NCBI GenBank assembly: GCA_944327295.1
Contig: CALVHF010000017.1
Location: forward strand, 1 to 32,868
Reading direction: 5' to 3'
Source: an uncultured Desulfovibrio sp.
GTDB taxonomy: Bacteria > Desulfobacterota > Desulfovibrionia > Desulfovibrionales > Desulfovibrionaceae
DNA length: 32,868 nucleotides
The position numbers were made by a program, and so were the translations under genes. How positions within the stretch are numbered: the first letter of the stretch is position 1; each line of letters begins with the position of its first letter. Shown here in pieces: positions 16,594-24,593 of this stretch. A model generated the notes under the pieces. That model made no database searches and was not told the DNA's origin. It saw nothing but the letters and a program-made list of their open reading frames with translations.

Positions 16594-17772
16594 CTAGTCC
16601 TTCCTGCGCTCCACGGAGAGCACCCGTCCCATGGGTCCCACATTGTACCAGATGCCGTGCCACAGGATGCCGCGGGCCCGGACGGTCTTCAGAAAGATGG
16701 AGAAGGCGCAGAAGGAGGTGAGCCAGAAGGCCTGCAGCCAGCGCATGAGCGGCACGTGGTGGGCCAGCAGGGGACGCAGGCTGGAGAGAGCCACGGCCGT
16801 GGTGGCCAGGTAGACGCCAACGCAAAAGAGGGTGCCAAGGCCGAAGATGCCGAAGACAGAGCCAATGAAGGCCGCCAGGGTCAGGACTGGCATGAGGGCC
16901 ATGTAGCCAAGCAGAACGCCCAGCAGTACCCACTGCGCGGGCACGCAGAACTTGAGAAAGAGGATCTGCCGGTCCAGCCAGGCCTGCCAGACCTCGGAAG
17001 AGTGGTGCTCGGCTCTCGTGCGCAGGAGGGCGGCCGGGCAGAGGCTCACGGCCACATGGCGCTTTTGCAGATAGGTTGTGAGCGAGCAGTCGTCCACCAC
17101 ATTGGTGGACCAGAAGCCGGCAATGTCTTCCTGCTCGAAGGCATGGCGCTCGATGGCCATGGCGCCGCCCCAGGGCTGGGTGAAGCGGGAGAGACCCTGC
17201 ATGAGGCGCATGCAGAGCACGCAGAAGGCATAGGCCAGGGTCACAAGCTCGTGATCCTTGGGCACCACTTCGTGGTAGCCCGTGGCAAAGACCGCCCGGC
17301 CTCTGGCCACCGGCTCCACGAGCCGTGTCAGAAAGTCCGGGGAGGCCAGGTGGGTGCTGTCGCAGAAGGCATAGACCTCCACGCTGCTGCCGAGATGGGC
17401 CACTGCCTGCAGGGAGTTGTGGTTCTTCTGTCCGCACCCCTCGGCCTTGCCGGCCACGATGTGATCCACGCGGACCCTGTCCCCGTATTCTGAAGCCAGG
17501 CGATCCACAAGCTCTGCGGCCGGCTCCTCGGCCGTGGCTGTCACGAAGCAGTATCTGAGGCTGCCCGGATAGCTCTGCTCAAGCAGGGAGCGCAGGGCCT
17601 GCTCCATCTGCGGATGGGTGCCTGCACAGGGAACAATCAGTCCCACGCTGGGCCAGTCCGGACACTGCGGCACGGGATCCTGGGCCCTGTTGCGCAGGTT
17701 TCTGCCGGCCAGGCCGAGATAGAAGATCAGGGCTGGTCCGGCCAGGACTGCCAGAAGAAAAATCAGCCACAT
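16594..17772 (-). CDS. Membrane GT2-type glycosyltransferase (HpnI / ceramide glucosyltransferase-like)
   Basis: This 392-residue protein has an N-terminal membrane helix (1-20) and a GT-A catalytic domain (about 40-285). It carries 'VGLIVPCAGTHPQMEQALRSLLEQSYP', an aspartate motif in 'VYAFCDSTHLAS' (near residue 137), 'PWGGAMAIERHAFE' and 'STNVVDDCSLTTYLQKR' with the catalytic-base Asp pair. Three to four C-terminal membrane helices follow. This is the layout of GT21-type processive-like transferases that glycosylate lipids in the inner membrane. The usual Q/RxxRW motif appears altered to 'WLDRQILF'. The stop codon lies inside the CTAG flank of the miniature element, so the insertion preserved the protein. 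The start follows the 189-residue-frame gene by 12 bases on the same strand. Confidence 0.85.
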   Translation of the reverse strand: MWLIFLLAVLAGPALIFYLGLAGRNLRNRAQDPVPQCPDWPSVGLIVPCAGTHPQMEQALRSLLEQSYPGSLRYCFVTATAEEPAAELVDRLASEYGDRVRVDHIVAGKAEGCGQKNHNSLQAVAHLGSSVEVYAFCDSTHLASPDFLTRLVEPVARGRAVFATGYHEVVPKDHELVTLAYAFCVLCMRLMQGLSRFTQPWGGAMAIERHAFEQEDIAGFWSTNVVDDCSLTTYLQKRHVAVSLCPAALLRTRAEHHSSEVWQAWLDRQILFLKFCVPAQWVLLGVLLGYMALMPVLTLAAFIGSVFGIFGLGTLFCVGVYLATTAVALSSLRPLLAHHVPLMRWLQAFWLTSFCAFSIFLKTVRARGILWHGIWYNVGPMGRVLSVERRKD

Positions 17773-17784
17773 TGCTGGCCTCCT

Positions 17785-18279
17785 TTAGGGCAGAGGCGCA
17801 CAGTCGTCCGTGACCGGCGCATTGAGATGCCTGTGCCCCTTGTACTTGAACTTCATTCCATTCTTGAGCCGCATGCGGCCCTTTACGGTCTCCACGTCCA
17901 CGTAGGTGCCGGTGAGCACATGCCCTGAGGCGTGCCTGGCCTCGAATTCATTGCCTTCCGCATGACCGTAGAGATGGTAGACATCGGTCTGGCCGTTGCT
18001 GTGGGTCAGAAGAAAGACGCCGCGCAGGCTGCCGTCGGGCCGGGTGCACATGCCGGCCCGAAAGGTCGCGGACAGGACGGATCCGGTCCAGACCTCGGTG
18101 CGTTCCAACCGTGGAGCCGACTGCTGCGCAACTGGTCTTTGCACAGCCTGTCCCTGCGGGCCCTGCGCGGCGCAGGGTGCTGTCGGCACAAGGCAGAGCG
18201 CAAGGATCGCAAGGAGAAGCGGGCGGAAAAGAACGTGCTGGAGCGCACTCAGGGGTGCGGGGAAAGAATGCTTGTCCAC
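17785..18279 (-). CDS. Small exported protein of unknown function
   Basis: The mature part (~125 residues) is beta-rich with 'TEVWTGSVLSATFRAGMCTRPDGSLRGVFLLTHSNGQTDVYHLYG' and a basic end 'GRMRLKNGMKFKYKGHRHLN'. The signal peptide is 'FRPLLLAILALCLVPTAPCAA', probably cut before QG. A GTG at 18279 is chosen as start (AGGTGA about 8 bases upstream); the frame is open back to 18354 but with no better site. Two cysteines (in 'GMCTRP' and 'DDCAPL') could form a disulfide. It lies between the GT4 and GT2 genes and closely precedes GT2, so it probably acts in the same envelope pathway. No family was recognised. Confidence 0.6.
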   Translation of the reverse strand: MDKHSFPAPLSALQHVLFRPLLLAILALCLVPTAPCAAQGPQGQAVQRPVAQQSAPRLERTEVWTGSVLSATFRAGMCTRPDGSLRGVFLLTHSNGQTDVYHLYGHAEGNEFEARHASGHVLTGTYVDVETVKGRMRLKNGMKFKYKGHRHLNAPVTDDCAPLP

Positions 18280-18387
18280 AGGACACGTCACCTCAAAAAC
18301 AAAACATGCCGCACAGGGCATGAAGGCTGGGCGCTGAAGAATCGGCAGAAGCACACGGGACCTGCAGGCAGGAAGAGCGGCACGTCC

Positions 18388-19482
18388 CTAGAGGACCTGT
18401 GCGCACAGCCTGTCAAAGAGATCCTCGTGGGCCTTCACCATGCCGGCAAAGGAGAAGTGCTCCTCTACCCTGCGGCGGTTGGCCTGGCCCATGGTATTGG
18501 CAAGCTCGCTGTCGCCAAGAAGGCGCAGGATGTTGTTGGCCAGAGAGGCCGAATCCTCGGGCTGACAGAGCAGGCCGTTGACGCCGTCGCGAATCAGGTT
18601 GGGAATGCCGCCCACCTCGGTGGCGCACACGGGCAGGCCGCTGGCCATGGCCTCCAGAATCACGTTGGGCTGGCCCTCGCGTATGGAGGACAGGGCAAAG
18701 ACCCTGGCCTCGCGCAGGTGCGGCCGCACGTCCAGTGTGCCAGGCTGCATCTCTATGCCGTACTGGGCATTGGAGGAGGCCACCATGGCATTGATGCGCT
18801 CCTGCCAGGGGCCGTCGCCCACAATGCGCAGCCTGGCCCTGGAATTGGCGGCATAGACCCGCTCGAAGGCGCGGAGGAGGGTCAGGTGGTTCTTGTCCTC
18901 GCAGAGCCTGGCCACGCAGACAATGAGCGGAGCCCTGTCGCCGGGCAGGGGTTCTGCCGGCGCAAAGTGCTCCGTGTCCACACCGTTGGGAATATAGGAA
19001 ATGTTGCGTTGCGGAACCCCCAGGTTCTGCAGCACCTGCTGCAGCTCCTCGCTGTTGCAGACCATGTGGTCGCACAGGCGCCAGAGCCACTTCTCGTGCT
19101 GGCGCACAGGAGCACCTCCGCCCCGGACCGTGCCAAGGATGCCAAGGGGCCTGCCCTGCACCTTTTTGAGCCAGCTGCCCCAGATGCGGGCCCAGATGTT
19201 GGGCATGGCCGTGCAGGGCACGATCACGTCGGCATCCAGCTCCTTCAGCACCCTCAGAAGACGCAGGAAGAAGAGGCTATCCACCTTCCTGCCCGAGCCC
19301 ATGTGAAGCACCTCTATGCCGGAGGCACGGGCCTCGTCGTCCAGATCGGTCTCTCCGGTCAAGGTGACCAGGACGGGCTTGAACCGGTCCCTGTCCAGAC
19401 GCTGCACAAGCTGCAGTGTCTGCCGCTGGGTTCCGCCAAAACACAGGTCTTCCATGATAAATGCTATGCGGCGCTGCGCCAT
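18388..19482 (-). CDS. GT4 family glycosyltransferase
   Basis: This 364-residue GT-B transferase starts 'MAQRRIAFIMEDLCFGGTQRQTLQLVQRL', the acceptor-domain pattern with the GG-x-[QE] loop. It continues with 'NGVDTEHFAP', 'LIVCVARLCEDKNHLTLLRAFERV', 'RLRIVGDGPWQERI', and 'SIREGQPNVILEAMASGLPVCATEVGG', which contains the E-x7-E donor-binding motif. 'DDSA' and 'RVEEHFSF' near the end fit the family. The ATG at 19482 has AGGAGG 9 bases upstream; an upstream extension of the frame lacks any conserved sequence. It is the first gene of the minus-strand cluster and is divergent from the deacetylase gene. The sugar and acceptor are unknown; a surface glycan is likely. Confidence 0.9.
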   Translation of the reverse strand: MAQRRIAFIMEDLCFGGTQRQTLQLVQRLDRDRFKPVLVTLTGETDLDDEARASGIEVLHMGSGRKVDSLFFLRLLRVLKELDADVIVPCTAMPNIWARIWGSWLKKVQGRPLGILGTVRGGGAPVRQHEKWLWRLCDHMVCNSEELQQVLQNLGVPQRNISYIPNGVDTEHFAPAEPLPGDRAPLIVCVARLCEDKNHLTLLRAFERVYAANSRARLRIVGDGPWQERINAMVASSNAQYGIEMQPGTLDVRPHLREARVFALSSIREGQPNVILEAMASGLPVCATEVGGIPNLIRDGVNGLLCQPEDSASLANNILRLLGDSELANTMGQANRRRVEEHFSFAGMVKAHEDLFDRLCAQVL

Positions 19483-19736
19483 GTTCTTCCGCCCTCCTGA
19501 ATCGTCCTCTGGCTGGCTCTCTGCGACGAGATATGTACCAAGCATACAAGCCTTTTTTGCAAATGCAGCGCCCGGCCCCGGCACCGGGCAAGGGACGGGC
19601 ACTGGACTGTGACAGTGTACGTTGCTGACACAAAGATGGCAAGGCGCAAACTAATGACAATGATCCAGACTGCTTAAACAGGTATTTTCGGTCCTGTACC
19701 ATTGCTTTGGATGGACTTTTTGTCTATAGAGAAGCC

Positions 19737-20804
19737 ATGTCCAACTCCAGTGTTTGCCCCCCTTCCGCCCCTCAAGTCCCAAGGCCCAAGCAGGCCCTGG
19801 ACAGGCCTCCGCTCTCTGTCGTCCTCACCATGGACGTGGAAGAGGAGGGGCTTTTCAGCGGCCGCTATCAGCGCCGCAACCCCGGTGTCCGCAATGTGGC
19901 CGCCCTGCCCGTGCTCGCCCCGCTCAGCGACGAGCTGGGCTTTCCTCTCACCCTGCTCTGTTCCCACGCGGTCTTTGCCGACAGGGATGCCTGCAAGACC
20001 CTGGAGATCATGCGCGATCGCCACGGTGCCGAAATAGGCGCCCATCTCCATCACTGGAGCACGCCGCCCTTTGAAAACGACGAGCTCTGCTGTCCGGGCA
20101 CACCGGCCCGCACAGACAAGGTCGATCAGGAGCTTCTGGAGGCACGGCTGGCCAGCCTGCTCGAAGCAGGCCGAGCCTTTCAGGGCGCGCCCCTCACGAG
20201 CTTTCGCATGGGACGCTGGGATCTCAAAAGCCCGCTCTTTCCCATGCTGCAGCGCCACGGCATCAGGGCGGACTCCTCCATCTGTCCCTTGCGGGCCTAT
20301 GCAGGCGGAGCCGATCACTTCCTGGCACCAGCCCATCCCTACTGGGCTCTCGGGCAGGATGTGCCCTTTCTCGAAATTCCCATTACCCAGATTCCGCTCC
20401 TCGGCTTTCTGCCCAGACTCTGGCAAACCCTCTACAGAGGATCGGAGAAGCGGGACAACTTCCATTTCCTGGCAGCCTTGAGTGCCTCACCCTTCTGGCA
20501 TTCCGATGTGGTCATGCGCTCCTGCGTGCGCCTTCTGCGCCTGCGGGGAGGGACCGTGCTCTGTGTCTTCTGGCACTCCACGGAGATTGTGGCCGGCTGC
20601 TCGCCCCAGGTGCCGGACGAGGCCGCCATGCACAGGGTACGCGCACGCATCCTCTCCTTCTTCACCTGGCTTAAGGAACACTTCCCTGTCCGCGGCTGCA
20701 CCCTGACCCAGATCTTTGACGAAGCCTGGCAGGCCAGAGGCAAGGAGCAGGGGCCGGTCTATCCCACACGAGCCGAACTTGGCCCAGCCCCTGGCGACTG
20801 GTAA
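19737..20804 (+). CDS. Polysaccharide deacetylase-like (NodB-fold) protein
   Basis: The 355-residue product has the NodB-type markers 'LSVVLTMDVEEEG' (near residue 27, the first Asp motif), 'GAEIGAHLHHWSTPPF' (near 100, the H-x-x-H metal motif in altered form) and 'TSFRMGRWDLKSPLFPMLQRHGIRADSS' (near 155, the R-x-G motif). 'LCVFWHSTE' near 290 would supply the late His. This type often removes acetyl groups from sugars of lipopolysaccharide or other glycans. There is no signal peptide, so it would act in the cytoplasm. The ATG at 19737 is preferred (GAGAAG just upstream); an ATG ten codons earlier is possible. It is divergent from the GT4 gene and is followed by a methyltransferase gene about 85 bases downstream. 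Confidence 0.7.
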   Translation: MSNSSVCPPSAPQVPRPKQALDRPPLSVVLTMDVEEEGLFSGRYQRRNPGVRNVAALPVLAPLSDELGFPLTLLCSHAVFADRDACKTLEIMRDRHGAEIGAHLHHWSTPPFENDELCCPGTPARTDKVDQELLEARLASLLEAGRAFQGAPLTSFRMGRWDLKSPLFPMLQRHGIRADSSICPLRAYAGGADHFLAPAHPYWALGQDVPFLEIPITQIPLLGFLPRLWQTLYRGSEKRDNFHFLAALSASPFWHSDVVMRSCVRLLRLRGGTVLCVFWHSTEIVAGCSPQVPDEAAMHRVRARILSFFTWLKEHFPVRGCTLTQIFDEAWQARGKEQGPVYPTRAELGPAPGDW

Positions 20805-20891
20805 CCCGGGCAAGGCCGGCATACACAGCCTGAACAGCGCATTCCATCCCGGTTCCCCTGCCCCGGAAGCCCCCTTGAGGTAACGACGCCC

Positions 20892-21725
20892 ATGCACGAC
20901 GACTTACGCTCTGCCAGCCGGCTGCTCAACTGGTACGCAAGCGCACAGGGAGCCTGTTTCAGTGCAGCCGCACAAGGGCTTGTCTCCCTTGGCCTGCAAC
21001 GCTGGCCGACCCGCGGGCGCAGGCTTCTGGAAGTGAACTGCGCCGCAGGGGCCCTGCAGCAACCGCTGCACCGCATGGGCTTTGACGTGACAGGCTGCGA
21101 GGGCAGCCCTGCCCTGCGGGAGCACTTTGTACAAAACCTGGGCTCGCGCTTTGTCGTGGACCCGGCCCAGCCGGACCTGCTCCCCTATGGCGACGCATCC
21201 TTTGACTGGGTGCTTGTGCACCTTGAACATGGCGGGGATCGCACCCTCCTTGCCCAGACCTTAAGCGAGGCACGCAGGGTGGCCCTGCAGGGACTGGCGG
21301 TCCTTGTCTGGAATTCCCTTTCCCTGGGAAGCCTGAGTTCGCAGTCCGTTCCGCTCACGGCCCTTCCTGCTCTCTCCGTCTACATGAAGCTTGGCCAGTG
21401 GGAGGGCCGACGCTGCTGTGCCGGCGCCCTCTTTATGCCCGTGCGCTGGTGGGAAAAGCCCGCCAGCGTCTCCGAGACCGTGCAGGGCGACATGAGCGTC
21501 TGCCTGAACCAGCTGCGCGATCGGGTGACGCGCTGCACGCCCTGTGCCCTGCTTGGCTCTGTCTGCCTGCTTAAGCTGGAGCTGCCACCGAGTTGCCCGC
21601 TCACGGCCCGTCCCCTCACCTTCCGCAAGGTCCGCTTTGCCGGCGGTCGCCTTGTGGGCAGCTGCAGCGACAGGGTCTCCGAGCGGCCGAACCTGCGCTC
21701 ATATGATCCGGATGAGCAGCCCTGA
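20892..21725 (+). CDS. SAM-dependent methyltransferase (type 11 fold)
   Basis: This 277-residue protein has motif I as 'RRLLEVNCAAGALQQPLHRMGFDVTGCEGSPALREHF' (about 40-77). In it the usual GxGxG is loosened to NCAAG but the following acidic Glu is kept. 'DLLPYGDASFDWVLVHLEHG' near 95-114 is motif II, and 'SEARRVALQGLAVLVWNSLSLG' near 125 is motif III. This is the order of Methyltransf_11 proteins. Cysteine content is high (about ten). The start has GAGGT 9 bases upstream. It is encoded after the deacetylase-like gene, so a sugar or lipid substrate is plausible but unproven. Confidence 0.75.
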   Translation: MHDDLRSASRLLNWYASAQGACFSAAAQGLVSLGLQRWPTRGRRLLEVNCAAGALQQPLHRMGFDVTGCEGSPALREHFVQNLGSRFVVDPAQPDLLPYGDASFDWVLVHLEHGGDRTLLAQTLSEARRVALQGLAVLVWNSLSLGSLSSQSVPLTALPALSVYMKLGQWEGRRCCAGALFMPVRWWEKPASVSETVQGDMSVCLNQLRDRVTRCTPCALLGSVCLLKLELPPSCPLTARPLTFRKVRFAGGRLVGSCSDRVSERPNLRSYDPDEQP

Positions 21726-21944
21726 AGTACACAACGTTTTCCTGTTCAAGGCCCTTCTGCCGCCTGCATCCCCTTTGCAGGAATGGTACAGGGGCATTCC
21801 ACCTTTTGCCCACAGAAGGCCTGTCGGAATGGTTTTCAGAGCAGCCTGTCCCTGAACCAGGCTTGAGGGAGCGCCGCTTGCGCACTCTTCCCCCTGATAG
21901 GTTTTGATGGCATAGTGTTCTCGTTTTCCAAGGAGGCATGCACC

Positions 21945-22694
21945 ATGCAAACACTCAGTCGATCCATCCACCTTTCTTTGCATATTCACAAGGACCCTGA
22001 TGCCATGGCAGAGCGTGCGGCGCACATCATCTCCGAGAAGTGTGATGAGGCCGTCACAGAGCGGGGTTGCTTCAAGATAGCCATTTCCGGGGGCAAGACC
22101 CCCATTCCCCTCTTCCGCCTGCTGACGCGCAGGGACTGGGTCGATGCCCTGCCCTGGGACAAGATCTCCGTCTTCTGGGCAGACGAGCGCTGTGTAGCCC
22201 CCGATGATCCGCGCAGCAACTACGGCATGGCCCACAAGGAACTGCTCAGCTACGTCCCCTGCACCCAATACTACCGCATGCGCGGCGACCTGGAACCCGT
22301 GAAGGCTGCTGCAGACTACGAGCAGATTCTGCGCCAGGAATTTCGTCTGAAGGAAGGCGAAGTGCCCCGCTTCGACATGATTCTGCTGGGCATGGGCGAC
22401 GATGGACACACAGCCTCCCTCTTCCCCAATTCCCCCGCGCTCTTTGCCAATCAGCGCCTGGTCATCGATCAGTACGTGCCCGCCCGCAAGGCCGACCGCC
22501 TCACCATGACCCTGCCCGTGCTCAACAATTCCCGCTGCTGCCTGTTCATGGTGACGGGCAAGGAAAAGCACGCCGTGCTGAGCCGTGCCCTCAACCTTCT
22601 GGACAAGCCCGAGCTGCCGGCCCAGTTTGTGCATCCTTCCGTGGGCGACCTCATCTGGGTTGTGGACGAAGCGGCTGCCACCGGCAGGGAATAG
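21945..22694 (+). CDS. pgl: 6-phosphogluconolactonase
   Basis: Hydrolyses 6-phosphoglucono-1,5-lactone to 6-phosphogluconate in the oxidative pentose phosphate pathway, in the cytoplasm. The 249-residue sequence has 'IAISGGKTPIPLFRLL' (near 45), 'ISVFWADERCVAPDDPRSNYGMAHKELL' (near 75-102) and 'FDMILLGMGDDGHTASLFPNSPAL' (near 145-168), the three signatures of the family. The late 'LTMTLPVLNNSRCCLFMVTGKEKHAVL' also fits. The ATG at 21945 has AAGGAGG 8 bases upstream; an in-frame TTG or ATG further up lacks this. No zwf or gnd is nearby. It is followed by a strong terminator. Confidence 0.93.
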   Translation: MQTLSRSIHLSLHIHKDPDAMAERAAHIISEKCDEAVTERGCFKIAISGGKTPIPLFRLLTRRDWVDALPWDKISVFWADERCVAPDDPRSNYGMAHKELLSYVPCTQYYRMRGDLEPVKAAADYEQILRQEFRLKEGEVPRFDMILLGMGDDGHTASLFPNSPALFANQRLVIDQYVPARKADRLTMTLPVLNNSRCCLFMVTGKEKHAVLSRALNLLDKPELPAQFVHPSVGDLIWVVDEAAATGRE

Positions 22695-22714
22695 CATTTT
22701 TTCCCCTTCATGAG

Positions 22715-22761
22715 CGCGTGGATCCCCCGGCAGTCCTGCCGGGGAAGAAGCGCGTTTTTTT
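22715..22761 (+). terminator. Rho-independent terminator of pgl
   Basis: CCCCGGCAG and CTGCCGGGG form a tight hairpin (22725-22744), extended at its base by GCGC/GCGC, then seven T. It begins about 20 bases after the pgl stop. Confidence 0.85.
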
Positions 22762-22783
22762 CATGCCCTGATGCATGGGCACG

Positions 22784-22859
22784 AAAAAAGGCGTCCGTCC
22801 ATCCCCTAGGAGCGAGCCTGTATACAAGGATCTCCAGAGGAGGGAGACGGACGCCTTTT
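22784..22859. terminator. Large bidirectional terminator-like hairpin with conserved arms
   Basis: AAAAAAGGCGTCCGTC (left) and GACGGACGCCTTTT (right) form a perfect 10-bp stem flanked by A and T runs on both sides, with a ~46-base loop. The right arm and bases around it recur near 24511-24528. Confidence 0.65.
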
Positions 22860-23119
22860 CTGTTGTCTCTTGTCCCGACTGCACTGCCTTGGTGCCCCGG
22901 GATGTCACAGGGACAGGCAGAAGGAGCAAGCATCTTTTATAGACACGGAGTGCACCCATCTCACGACACGTACTCAGCACACTACGACATCATCACACGT
23001 GTCGCTTCACAAAACCCTCCCACTTTCGCCACCAGACTCAACACACTGCAACAAGACATGCACTCACGTCTTGTTGTCAGTTTACGGACAGAACGGCCTG
23101 TTCCCAGGCTCAGCCCTCT
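22860..23119. other. Spacer with one hairpin
   Basis: No gene is supported here. CAACAAGAC and GTCTTGTTG (23049-23076) form a perfect 9-bp stem with a 10-base loop and no T run. It could belong to a small RNA, but nothing else points that way. Confidence 0.35.
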
Positions 23120-23384
23120 CGCACGGCCATATCCTCAGGTGTTCAGGATGGTGCGCAGTAAACGGGCATAGCGCCCAGGATTCCTGCGCATGAGCTCTCT
23201 GACTCCGGCCTTGCTGTCTTCATGCCATGCCTTCCAGATTCAACGGGGGAGCAGTATCCTCAGAGTCTGCCGTCTTGCACACCCCTGTTCTCAAGACTGC
23301 TCAGGATAGTGCGCTGTATACAGGTGTATCGCTCAACATCCTGCACATTGAATCTGTAGTTGAATATGAATTCTTCTTGTTTAT
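23120..23384 (-). repeat. Two degenerate partial copies of the GC-rich repeat core
   Basis: Read on the minus strand, 23216-23355 and 23120-23200 each contain a relict of the coding-like core of the repeats to the right: 'DVERYTCIQRTILSSLE' in the first and 'NPGRYARLLRTILNT' in the second, against 'DVVQYTRLQRNILGSLE' in the full copies. Both are interrupted by stops. Confidence 0.5.
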
Positions 23385-23775
23385 TTCAATATAAACAGGA
23401 AATTGAAATATTTTTTATTTAATGAATCCTGTATCATTCCTACTAAATATTTACAAGAGCCTGTATATACAATATTTTTATTTGAAAATGTTCAGAATAT
23501 TGAGTTGTGTTCTTATCTATTGCTCAATATATCAAATATTTTATCCAAAGATTGACTGAAGTAGATTGAAAAATTTTTTTAGAAAATTTTCTGACGGATG
23601 ACTCCGGAGCCAAAGCCGGAAGGAGCCGAACCAGGGGAGAGCAACTCCTGGACTTGCTCAAAGCTACCGGCACACTCTGTCCTTCTCTCAAGGCTGCCCA
23701 GAATGTTGCGCTGTAAACGGGTATACTGAACAACATCCTTCGCATTGACTTTTCTCTTGAATCTGTTTTTTTCAA
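23385..23775 (-). repeat. Tandem repeat unit A (about 400 bp)
   Basis: An A/T-rich half (left) and a GC-richer half (23581-23775) repeat at a 401-base offset in unit B. Anchors are ATCAAATATTTTATCC at 23531 and GACGGATGAC at 23593. On the minus strand the GC half reads without stops in one frame as 'RFKRKVNAKDVVQYTRLQRN' and onward, ending in 'GVIRQKIF' and a stop. A second overlapping frame is also open. No start signal or known family was recognised. Confidence 0.75.
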
Positions 23776-24176
23776 TTCAATTTCAGCTATACAGAAAATT
23801 TATTAACTATTTTTTTCTTTAAGAAAGCCTCTATCATTTCTATTCAGACTTTGCAAAGGCATCATTATACAGTGTTTTCTTTTGAAAAATATTCAGTATA
23901 TTAATTTATATTCTTGTCTATTTCTCAATATATCAAACATTTTATCCAAAGATTTACTGAAGTAGCTTGAAAAATTTTTTTAGAAAATTTTCTGACGGAT
24001 GACTCCGGGGCCAGGGCCGGAAGGAGTCGAACCTGGGGAGAACAGCTCCTGGACTTGCTCAAAGCTACCGACACACTCTGCCCTGCTCTCAAGGCTGCCC
24101 AGGATGTTGCGCTGTAAACGGGTGTACCGATCAACATTCTTCGCATTGACTTTTCTCTTGAACCTGATTTTTTTAT
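23776..24176 (-). repeat. Tandem repeat unit B (401 bp)
   Basis: This is the second full copy, about 85-90% identical to unit A in the GC half by eye and less so in the A/T half. Differences fall at all three codon positions, so the open frames ('RYTRLQRNILGSLESR') show no clear protein-level constraint. Confidence 0.75.
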
Positions 24177-24385
24177 TCAATTTCAGCTATACAGAAATTT
24201 GACTGTTTTTTCTTTCTTCAATAAAACCTCTACCATTTCTGTCCATACTTTGCAAGAGAATCGTTATACAGCATTTTTTTAATGTTTAATATATTGAACG
24301 TTATTCTTGTCTATAGCAAAATATGTCAAACATTTTATAACAAAACAGTCTCGGATGCACTGAAACTTTTTTCAAAAAGCAGCTC
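24177..24385 (-). repeat. Tandem repeat unit C, A/T-rich half only
   Basis: The A/T half repeats a third time (anchor TCAAACATTTTATAAC at 24326, offset 393 from unit B), including TTCAATTTCAGCTATACAGAAA at its start. The array ends before the GC-rich half. Confidence 0.65.
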
Positions 24386-24456
24386 CGGCTCATGCAAGGT
24401 TCCTCATGCCCTTCCCCCCCAAGGGAGCCAGGAACTCGGTCCCAAAAACACAACAA

Positions 24457-24528
24457 AAGGCGCCCGTGCTTTCCCAGACAGGATCCCTTGTCAGAGATCG
24501 CTTCTGAAGAAAGGAGACGGACGCCTTT
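24457..24528. terminator. Bidirectional terminator, second copy of the conserved-arm hairpin
   Basis: GGCGCCCGT pairs with ACGGACGCC with one mismatch, flanked by A and T runs. On the minus strand it lies about 65 bases after the Crp/Fnr gene and is followed by TTTTGTTGTGTTTTT, fitting its terminator. The GGAGACGGACGCCTTTT arm is identical to that at 22843-22859. Confidence 0.65.
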
Positions 24529-24593
24529 TGGCTTTCCTTGTTGCGACTGGGCCGGCCTTTCCGGAGACATCGGCTCCTGATGCGTGCGAACAG

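Noticed and set aside
17932..19500. A 522-codon plus-strand frame across two minus-strand genes
   Set aside because: It spans a GT4 gene and an exported-protein gene on the other strand and shows no family pattern.
23524..24180. Small minus-strand proteins of 66-83 residues in the repeat units
   Set aside because: No ribosome binding sites, two overlapping frames open at once, and no third-position bias between copies.
23120..24385. CRISPR array
   Set aside because: Repeats are ~400 bp and diverged, without short regular repeats and unique spacers.
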